A DNA stretch of 62,807 nucleotides from CAYYMH01 sp964472785 (GCA_964472785.1 CAYYMH010000022.1:1-62807); one strand, 5' to 3'; positions 51,350 through 61,560 are shown, counted from the stretch's first letter. The notes: generated by a model from the sequence alone, not told the origin. Made by a program: numbers and translations.

Positions 51350-51454
51350 AATTATCAAGGGTTTTGGAGAGAGGAATATAGTCATTTTTAGCTTAACTCA
51401 TGTCGAGTAAAAATGTGACGGCAAATTGATATCAAATTCTGTGAGGCAAATTGC

Positions 51455-52651
51455 ATGGAATCAAGCTTTTTAGGAATTAACACAGTATATTTAATTACCT
51501 ACGGTACTATTGCCACGGGGGTTTTTCTGTTTATGTTCATGATGGGTGCAGTGATGAGCTGGTCGGAACGCAAACAGTCGGCACAATTGCAGGATCGTAT
51601 TGGCGCCAACCGCGCATCGATTCCGCTGCCCTTTGGAAGGAAATTGGCATTATGGGGTTTCATCAACAATTTGGCTGATGCGATTAAGTGTCTGATCAAA
51701 GAGGATTTCAAGCCGAAAACCCAGGAAAAATTGATGTACAATTTGGCAATCTTTTTTGCTTTCATCCCGGCGGTGCTTTCGGTAGCCGTAGTGCCTTTTG
51801 CCGGCGTTGTCAGACCTGCTGAAATGTTCCAGGCGTGGTATTTAAAATGGATTCCGTGGCTGCCTGAGTTTTTTGCAAATAATTTAGCTGATTTCAGTTT
51901 CCGCGTACAAGTCGCGAACTTAAATGTGGGATTATTATTTATTTTTGCTGTCGGTGGTATGGGGGTGTTCGGCGCAATTTTAGCGGGCTGGTCTTCCAAC
52001 AATAAATTCTCCATGATGGGCGGACTGCGTGCTGCCTCCCAGATGATTTCTTATGAGGTCAGCATGGGATTGTCGCTGTTGGGGGTCATTTTTGTATATC
52101 AGCAAGTGGATGTTTGGAGTTTGGTACAAGCTCAACAAGAGCTTGCTTTTGGATGGCTGCCCAAATGGGGCATCTTTTTACAACCATTGGCTTTTTTCTT
52201 GTTTCTGGCAGCAGCAGTCGCGGAAAATAAACGCATGCCCTTTGATCTGCCCGAAGCGGAATCGGAAATTATTTCCGGATATTTTTTAGAGTACTCCGGA
52301 TTTAAAATGCTGCTGTTCATGTTTGCAGAATTTATCGAAATCGTCTTTGTTGCTATTGTAGTGACTACGTTATTTTTTGGCGGATATGCACTACCCTGGT
52401 TGACAGAGACCGGATTCAATTTCCCCTGGGGTGCAACAGTTCCCTTATCGCACGCAACAGTGGTCATTTTGCAATTGGCGACATTTACGGGAAAGGTCCT
52501 GTTTTTCTGCTGGCTGCTCCAGCAAATGCGATGGAGTTTGCCGCGATTTCGCTATGATCAATTGATGAAATTAGGATGGAAGATTCTTCTGCCGTTAGCA
52601 ATTATAAATTTGATAGGCACGATTATTATTGAGGCTTTGGGAGGTTTTTAA
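51455..52651 (+). CDS. nuoH: NADH:quinone oxidoreductase subunit H
   Basis: The membrane subunit at the junction with the peripheral arm, forming the quinone channel. The 398 residues hold about eight to nine helices and the conserved loops SERKQSAQLQDRIGANR, LADAIKCLIKEDF and ENKRMPFDLPEAESEIISGY, whose acidic residues belong to the proton/quinone pathway. It is ~70 residues longer than E. coli NuoH, mainly in loops. It starts 105 bp after nuoG. Confidence 0.95.
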   Translation: MESSFLGINTVYLITYGTIATGVFLFMFMMGAVMSWSERKQSAQLQDRIGANRASIPLPFGRKLALWGFINNLADAIKCLIKEDFKPKTQEKLMYNLAIFFAFIPAVLSVAVVPFAGVVRPAEMFQAWYLKWIPWLPEFFANNLADFSFRVQVANLNVGLLFIFAVGGMGVFGAILAGWSSNNKFSMMGGLRAASQMISYEVSMGLSLLGVIFVYQQVDVWSLVQAQQELAFGWLPKWGIFLQPLAFFLFLAAAVAENKRMPFDLPEAESEIISGYFLEYSGFKMLLFMFAEFIEIVFVAIVVTTLFFGGYALPWLTETGFNFPWGATVPLSHATVVILQLATFTGKVLFFCWLLQQMRWSLPRFRYDQLMKLGWKILLPLAIINLIGTIIIEALGGF

Positions 52652-52652
52652 T

Positions 52653-53210
52653 ATGAGCTACCAGATCCCTGGTTTACCGGATATGGAATATGTGGATAGA
52701 AAGAAAAGATCTTTTTCTATTCAAATTTATTACAGGGAAATTGCCCGAGGTGTGTGGATCACGACAAAGCATTTTTTCAGGAATTTGTGGAAATGGCTAA
52801 CCTTTCGCAAGGGTGGCGTTGTTATTCTTTATCCTGAAGAAACCCGGCCCGATATGTCACCCAATAATCGGGGGCGACACGTTTTAGTTCAGCGAACAAA
52901 TGGATCGCCACGTTGCGTTGCCTGTAAAATGTGTGCGACAGTTTGTCCGGCATCGTGCATTACCATCGAGGCGGAAGAAAGTGCCGATCCGGTCATTCAG
53001 AAAAGACCGAAGATTTTTGAAATTGATGTCAGTCGCTGTATTTTCTGCGGTTTTTGCGTGGAAGCCTGCCCGGTGGATGCGATTCGAATGTTAGCTTCCA
53101 CTGAAAAATTAGTGGAATACGATCGGTTCAAAATGATTTATGACAAAGAGACATTGTTAAACTGGAATCCGGTAGTGAACGATGACGTCGTTCAAGGTTA
53201 CAATCCATAA
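52653..53210 (+). CDS. nuoI: NADH:quinone oxidoreductase subunit I
   Basis: Carries clusters N6a and N6b. Two 8-Fe ferredoxin motifs are present: C88, C91, C94, C98 (CVACKMCATVC) and C129, C132, C135, C139 (CIFCGFCVEAC). The 185 residues start at the ATG at 52653, one base after the nuoH stop, with GGGAGG upstream. A longer frame from 52629 overlaps nuoH. Confidence 0.96.
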   Translation: MSYQIPGLPDMEYVDRKKRSFSIQIYYREIARGVWITTKHFFRNLWKWLTFRKGGVVILYPEETRPDMSPNNRGRHVLVQRTNGSPRCVACKMCATVCPASCITIEAEESADPVIQKRPKIFEIDVSRCIFCGFCVEACPVDAIRMLASTEKLVEYDRFKMIYDKETLLNWNPVVNDDVVQGYNP

Positions 53211-53266
53211 TATAAAGGACCATCGGAAAATTAAAATTTATCAAATTCAAACGAAGGATTCATTCC

Positions 53267-53818
53267 ATGGATTTTAATGTTTTAATGTATTACGTATTCG
53301 GAGTGACGGCTATCTTTGGTGGCATCGTACTCGTATTTGCAAAACATCCGATTCGAGGCGCGATGGGGCTTTTGGCGACCATGCTTGCCTTAGCCGGAAT
53401 GTATGCAATCCTTCAGGCGCACAGTATCGCCGTGTTTCAGGTGATTATTTATGCCGGCGCGATCATGGTATTGATTATCTATTTCATCATGTTACTGGAT
53501 ATAAAAAGTGAGGACTATTTAAAAAAATATTCCAAGTTATCAATACCCGGTGGTCTGATTATACTGATGCTTATCATATTATTCATTTATAAATTGATAC
53601 TCGTGTTAAAAAGCCAGCCCGGCTTTTTTGAAGAAATAAGTTTAATGCAGCGTCCCGGAATGACACCGGAAAATTTTGGCGGCATTAAGGTGTTTTCCAA
53701 GGGACTGTTGTCGAAATATTTGTTTGCATTTGAATTTGTATCGACATTACTTTTCGCTGCTATTGTTGCGGTGATTTCCATTGTTCAATTGGATTGGAGA
53801 GGAAAAAAGCATGAATAG
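53267..53818 (+). CDS. nuoJ: NADH:quinone oxidoreductase subunit J
   Basis: Membrane subunit with five helices in 183 residues. The family core is helix 3, QVIIYAGAIMVLIIYFIML, where the pi-bulge sits, preceded by HPIRGAMGLLATMLALAGMY. The stop overlaps the nuoK start by eight bases. Confidence 0.94.
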   Translation: MDFNVLMYYVFGVTAIFGGIVLVFAKHPIRGAMGLLATMLALAGMYAILQAHSIAVFQVIIYAGAIMVLIIYFIMLLDIKSEDYLKKYSKLSIPGGLIILMLIILFIYKLILVLKSQPGFFEEISLMQRPGMTPENFGGIKVFSKGLLSKYLFAFEFVSTLLFAAIVAVISIVQLDWRGKKHE

Positions 53819-54143
53819 CGCTTTTGGAGAGTTTATTATTGGTTCTGGCGGAATGTTCTCGATTTCTGTGGTGACTATTTTGTTTTTGATCGGAGTGGCA
53901 ACGTTTATTTTGCGACGAACATTGCTCCACATGTTGATGGGCGTTGAACTGATGTTGAATTCGGTCAATTTGAGTTTGATCTATTTTGCCCGCTTGCACC
54001 AGAGTTTAGATGGTCAAATTTTGTCGCTGATGATTTTCGTTGTCGCAGCATGTGAGGTTGCCGTTGGTATTGCGATCATCGTCAGGTTATTTAAACAGAG
54101 CGAAACCATAGGCGTAGAAACATACACTGAAGAAAGGGGCTAA
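53811..54143 (+). CDS. nuoK: NADH:quinone oxidoreductase subunit K
   Basis: Mrp-antiporter-like small membrane subunit. Its 110 residues from the ATG at 53811 form three helices with conserved glutamates in LLHMLMGVELMLNSVNL and AACEVAVGIAIIVRLF. GGAG precedes the ATG. The longer upstream frame lies within nuoJ. Confidence 0.94.
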   Translation: MNSAFGEFIIGSGGMFSISVVTILFLIGVATFILRRTLLHMLMGVELMLNSVNLSLIYFARLHQSLDGQILSLMIFVVAACEVAVGIAIIVRLFKQSETIGVETYTEERG

Positions 54144-54149
54144 ATATAT

Positions 54150-56099
54150 ATGGAAAACAGCCTGATTTTGATTATTGTACTTTTACCATTATGTGGCGCT
54201 TTTCTCAACGGCATTGTTGCCACAATCAATGCGAACCGGAATAAGGAAATATGGGGTGAAAAATTTGCCGGTGCGCTGGCGTTCAGTACGGTTGCAGCTT
54301 CTTTCATTTTGTCTTTGTATGTGGTATTTATTAAAATGTCCGGATTGGAATCGCTGGCGTGCACACCTTACGAGTGGTTAAGCGCAGGCGGCTTAAAAGT
54401 CAATATCACCTTTTTAATCGATCATCTGTCTGCAGTGATGTTGCTGACTGTCACAGGGGTTAGCGCTGTCATCCATTTTTATTCTATCGGCTACATTCAC
54501 GGTGATGAATCCAGTGTTCGTTATTTCTCTTATTTGAATTTGTTCGTGTTTGCCATGTTACTGCTTATTTTAGGCGACTCGATGCCGGTCATGTTCATCG
54601 GTTGGGAAGGCGTCGGATTGTGCAGCTATCTGTTGATCGGATTTTGGTATAAAGAAGAAGAACGAGCAGTCGCTGGCAAAAAGGCATTTATCGTTAACCG
54701 GATCGGTGATTTTGGATTCTTGCTGGGTATGTTTCTGATTTTCGCCAATGTCGGTTCGCTTACCATTTCCGAAGTCAATGAATTTTTCCACCATCACAAT
54801 TCAATGACATTTTTCTGGACAAACGTAGCCGGTATTTGTCTGTTTATCGGCGCGACCGGTAAATCGGCGCAAATTCCGCTTTATGTGTGGCTGCCCGACG
54901 CAATGGCAGGTCCGACACCCGTATCCGCACTAATTCACGCTGCGACGATGGTGACCGCCGGTGTTTACATGGTGTGTCGTTTTCACGGACTCTATTTAGC
55001 AGCGCCGGTGGCATTACAAGTCGTGTTGTGGGTCGGTGCGTTAACAGCGATTTTTTCCGCTACCATTGCGGTTTACCAAAACGATATTAAAAAAGTATTG
55101 GCATATTCGACGGTCAGCCAGCTCGGATTTATGTTCATGGCAGCCGGAGCAGGTGCGTTTGTGATTGCTGTTTTTCATCTAATGACGCATGCGTTTTTCA
55201 AAGCCTGTTTGTTTTTGGGTTCGGGAAGTGTGATTCATGCCATGGGCGGAGAGCAGGATATTCGCTACATGGGAGGGCTGAAAAAATTTATGCCGGCAAC
55301 GTTTATCACATTTTTACTGGCGACGTTAGCCATCGCTGGATTTCCGCCATTTGCCGGTTTCTTTTCTAAAGATGAAATTTTGTGGAACGTGTTTGCATCC
55401 GAATATGGCAACAAGGTAGTCTGGGTGATCGGCGCGGTTGCCGCATTATTTACCGCCTTTTACATGTTCCGTCTGGTTTATCTCACCTTTTTCGGTGAAT
55501 TCAGAGGAACGCGGGAACAGGAACACCATCTGCATGAATCGCCCAAGACGATGACCGTTCCGTTGATGATTTTGGGCGGATTGTCCGTAGTTGGCGGCTG
55601 GATCGGCATCCCGAAACTATTATCCGGGGGGGGTATTCCCAATTATTTTCATCACTTTTTGGAACACACTTTATCCAAATATGGTCACGTAACGTTGGGT
55701 CATTACAGCCATGCGACAGAATACGGGTTGATGATATTGTCAGTCGCGATTGCTGTCGGCGGCTGGTTACTGGCGCGCTCCATGTTCGGTGAAGTGAAGC
55801 GAAGACTACCTGATCCGGAAAAATACACCGGCGTTCAAAAATTGCTTTGGAATAAATATTATGTCGATGAAATATATATGAAACTAATTGTCAATCCGCT
55901 TAAAGCGTTGTCGACTAAATTCTTCTTGAACATAACCGATAAGAAGTTAATCGATGGCGCTGCCAATGGTTCTGCATCCGGGTGGAAAAAAGTTTCCGAC
56001 GGCATATCCAGATTGCAGACGGGCAATATGCAGACTTATGGATTGTACATGCTTTTAGGAGCGGGTATCATTTTTATTTTCGCATTTTTCGTATTGTAA
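54150..56099 (+). CDS. nuoL: NADH:quinone oxidoreductase subunit L
   Basis: The distal proton-pumping antiporter-like subunit. The 649 residues include FIGWEGVGLCSYLLIGFW (the conserved Glu of helix 5), VWLPDAMAGPTPVSALIHAATMVTAG, and the C-terminal part with HHLHESPKTMTVPL and a final lateral-helix region. It starts six bases after nuoK. Length and motifs are normal. Confidence 0.95.
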   Translation: MENSLILIIVLLPLCGAFLNGIVATINANRNKEIWGEKFAGALAFSTVAASFILSLYVVFIKMSGLESLACTPYEWLSAGGLKVNITFLIDHLSAVMLLTVTGVSAVIHFYSIGYIHGDESSVRYFSYLNLFVFAMLLLILGDSMPVMFIGWEGVGLCSYLLIGFWYKEEERAVAGKKAFIVNRIGDFGFLLGMFLIFANVGSLTISEVNEFFHHHNSMTFFWTNVAGICLFIGATGKSAQIPLYVWLPDAMAGPTPVSALIHAATMVTAGVYMVCRFHGLYLAAPVALQVVLWVGALTAIFSATIAVYQNDIKKVLAYSTVSQLGFMFMAAGAGAFVIAVFHLMTHAFFKACLFLGSGSVIHAMGGEQDIRYMGGLKKFMPATFITFLLATLAIAGFPPFAGFFSKDEILWNVFASEYGNKVVWVIGAVAALFTAFYMFRLVYLTFFGEFRGTREQEHHLHESPKTMTVPLMILGGLSVVGGWIGIPKLLSGGGIPNYFHHFLEHTLSKYGHVTLGHYSHATEYGLMILSVAIAVGGWLLARSMFGEVKRRLPDPEKYTGVQKLLWNKYYVDEIYMKLIVNPLKALSTKFFLNITDKKLIDGAANGSASGWKKVSDGISRLQTGNMQTYGLYMLLGAGIIFIFAFFVL

Positions 56100-56115
56100 T
56101 ATAAAATTGGAGTAA

Positions 56116-57729
56116 TTGATGGGCATATTATCTTGGACTTTAGCGATTCCGGCGCTTGGCGCAATATTCATGATGCTCGTGCCGAGCCGTAATAATGAAC
56201 CTGAAAAAAGTTCAGCCTCAGCTTTCGGATGGATTGCCTTAGTTGTCGCGACCATCACCATGGTCATGTCAATTGTGATGTTAGTGGATTTCGATCAGTC
56301 CATTGTGGATTTTCAATTCCAGGAAAACGTTGAGTGGATTCCGCAGTTCGGGCTGAATTATCACATCGGCATTGACGGCATATCAGTCCTGTTGTTTATG
56401 CTGACCACGATAATTATACCATTTACTGTATTGAGTTCATTCAAATACATTCAGAAGCGAAAAAAAGAATATTATATTTGGCTGTTATTTTTAGAGTTTA
56501 CCATGTTGGGCGCCTTTGTTGCACTCAACTTATTTATCTTCTATATTTTTTGGGAATTGATGCTCATCCCGATGTTTTTCCTTATCGGCATCTGGGGCGG
56601 TCCGAGGCGAATTTACGCGACTGTGAAATTCGTTCTATTCACGGTGGTCGGCTCATTGATGATGTTGGCGGCTATGATTTATCTGGCAATTTTGGCGCGA
56701 AATACTTTTGGTGAGTTTACCTTTGAATTTGAACAATTGTTTAAATTAAATATTCCGGTTCAGACACAATTGTGGTTATTCGCCGCTTTCGCACTGGCAT
56801 TTGCTATTAAAGTGCCCATGTTTCCGTTTCACACCTGGCTCCCGGATGCTCACGTTGAAGCGCCTACTGCCGGTTCTGTAATCTTGGCCGGTGTGTTGCT
56901 GAAAATGGGTTGCTATGGATTTATCAGACTCGGCATCCCGCTTTTTTCCGATGCAGCTCATCGGGCAGCCCCGCTTATGCAACTATTAGCCGTGATCGGA
57001 ATCGTTTACGGCGCCTGTCTCGCATTAGCCCAATCTGACCTGAAAAAACTTGTTGCATATTCATCGATCAGCCATTTGGGTTACGTGATGTTAGGCTTGT
57101 TCGCACTAACTCCGGAAGCGATTCAGGGATCGATTTTGCAAATGGTGAATCATGGAGTATCCACAGGCGCGCTGTTTGTTTTGGTGGGAATGATTTACGA
57201 GCGACGGCATACCAGAGAAATTGCAGACTTCGGCGGATTAGCTTACCGACTGCCAGTGTTTTCAGTGGCATTCATGATTATCACGCTGTCTTCTGTGGCA
57301 CTTCCCGGGACGAACGGATTTGTCGGTGAGTTTCTCATTTTGCTGGGCAGCTTCAAAGCAGCCTGGGCACATTTTCTTGCCGGTGACGGAACGTTCAGAT
57401 TGATTCTCATGGTGTTTGCCACATCCGGTGTAATTCTCGGGGCATTTTATATGTTGTGGATGGTACAGCGCGTTTTCTTCGGACCGTTGAAACATGAAGA
57501 AAATAAAAATCTCAAAGATTTGAGCTTGAGAGAAATGATTGTGATTTTGCCTTTTATCGTGTTCGTGTTTTGGATCGGTATTTACCCAAAACCTTATCTT
57601 ACCAAAATGGAAAAATCCGTGAATATGTATGTTGAGAAATATCAGCCCGAACAGTTAAAAACAGAGATGGTCGAGCAAATTGAAGAACAAGAAGCATTGG
57701 AAATTGAAACGGAACAAACGCATCATTAA
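56116..57729 (+). CDS. nuoM: NADH:quinone oxidoreductase subunit M
   Basis: An antiporter-like proton-pumping subunit, 537 residues and about 14 helices. It carries FYIFWELMLIPMFFLIGIWGG with the conserved Glu, KVPMFPFHTWLPDAHVEAPTAGS with the central Lys nearby, and LPGTNGFVGEFLILLGSF. The C terminus is an acidic Glu/Gln tail (~35 residues) that is longer than usual. It starts 16 bp after nuoL. Confidence 0.95.
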   Translation: MMGILSWTLAIPALGAIFMMLVPSRNNEPEKSSASAFGWIALVVATITMVMSIVMLVDFDQSIVDFQFQENVEWIPQFGLNYHIGIDGISVLLFMLTTIIIPFTVLSSFKYIQKRKKEYYIWLLFLEFTMLGAFVALNLFIFYIFWELMLIPMFFLIGIWGGPRRIYATVKFVLFTVVGSLMMLAAMIYLAILARNTFGEFTFEFEQLFKLNIPVQTQLWLFAAFALAFAIKVPMFPFHTWLPDAHVEAPTAGSVILAGVLLKMGCYGFIRLGIPLFSDAAHRAAPLMQLLAVIGIVYGACLALAQSDLKKLVAYSSISHLGYVMLGLFALTPEAIQGSILQMVNHGVSTGALFVLVGMIYERRHTREIADFGGLAYRLPVFSVAFMIITLSSVALPGTNGFVGEFLILLGSFKAAWAHFLAGDGTFRLILMVFATSGVILGAFYMLWMVQRVFFGPLKHEENKNLKDLSLREMIVILPFIVFVFWIGIYPKPYLTKMEKSVNMYVEKYQPEQLKTEMVEQIEEQEALEIETEQTHH

Positions 57730-57826
57730 CTGTGAAGTATATTTAGATCGTGATTATTATTGTAAAAAAAATAGAACCTAATTCGTTTAATTAATCAGCA
57801 AACAGAAATAAGATTCGGACTCGCTT

Positions 57827-59362
57827 ATGAACGACGTATTTTTTGATCCCGCCTTTCTCATGGGAGAATTAAGCCTGGTTGCTTTGATTGTAGTTTTGAC
57901 TTTAGTTGAAGCGTTTCAGCGACCGATATTTGTATTTTTCAGATCGTCTCCGGATTCGGCTCATGCTGACGGACTAAATTACCGGAACAAACAGGCAAGC
58001 TGGTTGGCTGGATTAGGCTTGATTGCAGTGGCGGTGGTTTATTATTTTTATGGATCGGCTGTCTCCGAGAATCAGGTAACGTTATTGAACAATTCTCTCC
58101 AGGCAGGTGGTGGCATTTACATCGGGAAATTAGCTCTTGTCGGAGCTGCGTTGCTTGCCGTGCTGATGTCCTCCCGGTACACGCTATCGCAGTCGATTCC
58201 GGCGATGGATTACTATCTTTTGCTCTGCTTTTCTTTGTTGGGTGCATTAACGCTGATCGCTGCTGAAAATTTTCTGATGATATTTCTCAGCCTTGAAATG
58301 ATGTCCATTCCGATTTACGCTTTGGTGGGATTAAAGCGGTTCAGTCCGCGCGCCGGTGAATCCGCAATCAAATATCTTCTGTTGGGTGGATTTTCATCCG
58401 GTTTTCTGTTGTTGGGTATTTCCTTCTTATACGGTACCACGGGAACGCTGGTGGTTTCGGATGTACTGCAAAAACTGACCTTTGACGGCGGACAGGCAAC
58501 GAATTTTATAAGCGGGTTGGGATTGATTTTTCTATTTGTCGGATTGGCTTTCAAAGTATCGATGGTGCCTTTTCATGCATGGACACCAGATGTGTATGAA
58601 GGCGCAGGAACACCAATTACGGCGTTTATGAGTGTCGCTGTTAAATTAGCTGCCTTTGCTGTGATTTTGAAGGTATTCGCCAGCCTAAATTCATTCGGCA
58701 CATTCGATTCGGTTTTCAGTCAAATCATTGGTGTTATTTCACTGATCACGGTTGCTTACGGAAATTCAGTGGCTATCGTTCAGAAAAATGTCAAACGCAT
58801 GCTGGCGTATTCTTCTATTGCGCACGCCGGTTATATGGGCTTGGCAATCGCACCGATGCTTCACATGATTCAATCGGTACAGGCAGTACTGTTTTATGGC
58901 ATCGGCTACATCGCTATGAATATGTTAGCTTTTGGCGTTTTAGTCTATTTGACGCACAAAGATCATTATTGTGAAAATGTCGATGATCTGAGAGGCATCT
59001 CTAAAAAATATCCCGGAGCAGCCGCACTGATGGCAGTTGCCATGTTTTCATTAGCTGGTTTGCCGCCTGCGGTCGGATTTATGGGTAAAGTTCAAATTTT
59101 CATGCAATTGCTCGAGGGGAAAATGTATGTGACGGCAGTAATTGCGCTTATTTTTAGTTTGGTTGCCCTTTATTTTTATATCAACATTATTGTCGTTATG
59201 TACATGCGTGAGCCCGAAAAGGAAGTCGAAGATATTGGAAAAACCGCTGTCATTCCTGTATGGGTATCACTCGCTTTAGCCGCGCTGTTTGTCATTATTG
59301 CTGGTGTGTTGCCGTCGCCGCTATTAAAATGGTCTTTGCAGTGGGCAGAAATGCTGTTCTAA
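57827..59362 (+). CDS. nuoN: NADH:quinone oxidoreductase subunit N
   Basis: The third antiporter-like subunit and the last gene of the operon, 511 residues. LEMMSIPIYALVGL supplies the conserved Glu, KVSMVPFHAWTPDVYEGAGTPITAF the central Lys, and SLAGLPPAVGFMGKVQIF the late helix. A 97-bp AT-rich spacer separates it from nuoM. A terminator follows, closing a 14-kb A-N unit with canonical gene order. Confidence 0.95.
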   Translation: MNDVFFDPAFLMGELSLVALIVVLTLVEAFQRPIFVFFRSSPDSAHADGLNYRNKQASWLAGLGLIAVAVVYYFYGSAVSENQVTLLNNSLQAGGGIYIGKLALVGAALLAVLMSSRYTLSQSIPAMDYYLLLCFSLLGALTLIAAENFLMIFLSLEMMSIPIYALVGLKRFSPRAGESAIKYLLLGGFSSGFLLLGISFLYGTTGTLVVSDVLQKLTFDGGQATNFISGLGLIFLFVGLAFKVSMVPFHAWTPDVYEGAGTPITAFMSVAVKLAAFAVILKVFASLNSFGTFDSVFSQIIGVISLITVAYGNSVAIVQKNVKRMLAYSSIAHAGYMGLAIAPMLHMIQSVQAVLFYGIGYIAMNMLAFGVLVYLTHKDHYCENVDDLRGISKKYPGAAALMAVAMFSLAGLPPAVGFMGKVQIFMQLLEGKMYVTAVIALIFSLVALYFYINIIVVMYMREPEKEVEDIGKTAVIPVWVSLALAALFVIIAGVLPSPLLKWSLQWAEMLF

Positions 59363-59392
59363 TTATCTCATAAATATTTGAATAATTAATCT

Positions 59393-59427
59393 AATCCCGT
59401 GGTCGTTTTGCTGCGGGATTTTTGTTT
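59393..59427 (+). terminator. nuo operon terminator
   Basis: AATCCCG and CGGGATT (59393-59399, 59414-59420) form a stem with a 14-base loop, then TTTGTTTAT. Confidence 0.75.
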
Positions 59428-59484
59428 ATAAGATTAATCCGATAATTCTAAAATGGACTAAGGCAATAAAAACATCAATTTATT

Positions 59485-59562
59485 GCCCACGGAACACACA
59501 AAAAAACACTAAATTCAAAAGTGTAAAAATAATATTTCGTGTTATTAGTGTGTTTGGCGGGC
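59485..59562. repeat. Hyphenated palindrome, GCCCACGGAACACACAA type
   Basis: GCCC.C..AACACAC..CACTAA at the left (59485-59512) is mirrored by TTAGTGTGTTTGGCGGGC at the right (59545-59562). It resembles the 2281/32451 elements in base content but its ends differ. It sits between the nuo terminator and the GH9 gene; the rest of this gap is AT-rich without a gene. Confidence 0.5.
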
Positions 59563-59676
59563 TAAAATTTGACAATACTAATGTTTGTTTTAGAATTTAC
59601 TATTAATTTGTAATTTGCATTTCATTCCTGAAGTTATAATTTTTCCCTATATGAGCATGTTATTTTGAGGAAATAT

Positions 59677-61500
59677 ATGAAATTAAATGTTTTTATTAGA
59701 GTTATGCTATTAACGATTGTTCTGGTTTATTCTGTAGCGACGAGTTATTGCGGTACGGATGAAAAAATTTATCTCAGAGTAAATCAGATCGGCTACCGCT
59801 CTGATGATCCCAAAATCGCGATGGCGTTTTCAAAGATGCCTTTGAGTAACTCAAAATTTGAAATTCGGGATGCAGAAAATAATCAAATCGTTTCGGGACC
59901 AATAGATTTCCCAGTTAGCGTGGGCAAATTCGGTAATTTTAACTACCATTATAGATTGGTTTTTTCCCGATTTAATGAAAGTGGGCGCTATAAAATACAG
60001 ATATCAGGAACGAGTTTTGAGTCGTTACCTTTTAATATTGGAAACGATGTTTACAATACTTATTTGGAATACCCATTAAAATATAGTCGCCAGCAGCGGT
60101 GTGGTTACAACCCATTTTTCGATGAGGTCTGTCACCAAAAGGATGGACGCACCATGTACGGCCCAATGCCAGACAGCACTTTCATTGATGTCAAGGGCGG
60201 CTGGCATGACGCGGCAGACTATTTACGTTATTTGTTAACTTCTGGCAATGTCGTGTGCCGTTTATTATTTGCTTATCGGGAAAAACCGAAATTATTTCAG
60301 GATGAAGTAAATGAACTGGGACAATTTTTCCCCAATGGTGTTGCTGATATTCTGGATGAGGCAAAATGGGGATTGGATTGGATGTTCAAAATGCAACCGC
60401 AACCGAACCAGCTTTTTCATCAGGTAGCGGATGATCGGGATCATATTGGTTTCAAAATGCCTTATGCGGATTCTGCAGATTATGGCTGGGGTCCCGGAGA
60501 ATACCGGGTTGTTTATTATGCCAATGGTGAACCACAGGGATTGGGAAAATATCAAAATACATCCACAGGCATCGCCAATTTGGCGGGGCGATTTGCCGCC
60601 GCGATGGCAATGGCGACGGATATTTGGTCGAGAAATTTTGAAGACACGTGCTTTGCGCGAAAATGTTTGAAGGCAGCAAAAGAGGTTTATCAGATGGGGT
60701 TAGGGCAACCCGGTTGTCAGGAAGGAACCCCATGCCGGGCACCTTACCGTTATCACGAAAGTACATGGGCGGATGACATGGAATGGGGCGCTGCTGAATT
60801 GTATCGGGTCACCGGAGAGCAGGATTATTTGGAACAAGCAAAGCGATTCGCCCGGATGGCAAATACTATCTCCTGGATGGGAGCAGATACGGCGAAACAT
60901 TATGAATATTATCCGTTTATGAATATCGGACATTATGCGCTGTTTGAATTGGTTGATGAATCGTTTCAGGATACGCTCATCCAATATTACAGGGAGGGAA
61001 TCGAAAGAGTCGAAGCTCGGGCAAAAAGTAATCCCTATGGAATTGGTATTCCGTTTATCTGGTGTTCCAATAATTTAGCGGCGGCATTTGTCAATCAATG
61101 TATTCTGTACGAAAAAATGAGCGGCGATAAAAGTTACCAGGAACTGATGTTCGACCATTTGGATTGGCTGCTTGGAAGGAATCCGTGGAGTGTGACACAA
61201 TTTGTCGGAATACCGTCTGCAGGTGGTTGTTATCCGAAATATCCGCACAGCGTGGTTACATTAAAACTTGACAAAGAGATTACGGGTGGCTTAAATGATG
61301 GCCCAGTTTACGCATCTATTTTTAAGCAGCTTAAAGGAATCAGATTATCCCGGTCCGACCCATTCGCGGAGTTTCAATCTGATGTGGTTGTTTACCACGA
61401 CGATATTTGGGACTATTCCACAAACGAACCAACGTTAGACGGAACAGCGGAATCAATCATATTTTTCAGTAACTTAGCTAATATATCAATGAGTAAATAG
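59677..61500 (+). CDS. Exported GH9 family glycoside hydrolase (endoglucanase type)
   Basis: I start at the ATG at 59677, six bases after TTGAGG; a TTG four codons earlier is possible. A signal peptide (VMLLTIVLVYSVATSYCG) is followed by an Ig-like CelD N-terminal domain (~30-125: IYLRVNQIGYRSDDPK) and the (alpha/alpha)6 catalytic domain. Asp residues of the catalytic base are in KGGWHDAADY (D178, D181). The acid Glu is E584 in STNEPTLDGTAE. LLGRNPW is another GH9 mark. HDAAD in place of the usual YDAGD is a variation. No carbohydrate-binding domain and no T9SS tail are present, so it is probably periplasmic and acts on beta-glucan oligosaccharides. Confidence 0.9.
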   Translation: MKLNVFIRVMLLTIVLVYSVATSYCGTDEKIYLRVNQIGYRSDDPKIAMAFSKMPLSNSKFEIRDAENNQIVSGPIDFPVSVGKFGNFNYHYRLVFSRFNESGRYKIQISGTSFESLPFNIGNDVYNTYLEYPLKYSRQQRCGYNPFFDEVCHQKDGRTMYGPMPDSTFIDVKGGWHDAADYLRYLLTSGNVVCRLLFAYREKPKLFQDEVNELGQFFPNGVADILDEAKWGLDWMFKMQPQPNQLFHQVADDRDHIGFKMPYADSADYGWGPGEYRVVYYANGEPQGLGKYQNTSTGIANLAGRFAAAMAMATDIWSRNFEDTCFARKCLKAAKEVYQMGLGQPGCQEGTPCRAPYRYHESTWADDMEWGAAELYRVTGEQDYLEQAKRFARMANTISWMGADTAKHYEYYPFMNIGHYALFELVDESFQDTLIQYYREGIERVEARAKSNPYGIGIPFIWCSNNLAAAFVNQCILYEKMSGDKSYQELMFDHLDWLLGRNPWSVTQFVGIPSAGGCYPKYPHSVVTLKLDKEITGGLNDGPVYASIFKQLKGIRLSRSDPFAEFQSDVVVYHDDIWDYSTNEPTLDGTAESIIFFSNLANISMSK

Positions 61501-61531
61501 GCAATAAATTCATGTAAGTATAATTTTTCGG

Positions 61532-61560
61532 TTGACAATTTAGAAAAAAATTGATATTTT
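61532..61560 (+). promoter_or_regulatory. Promoter of the cysteine-peptide unit
   Basis: TTGACA (61532-61537), 17 bases, TATTTT (61555-61560) and then ATTAATAGC. The expected start is near 61567, ~80 nt before the first small ORF. Confidence 0.6.
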
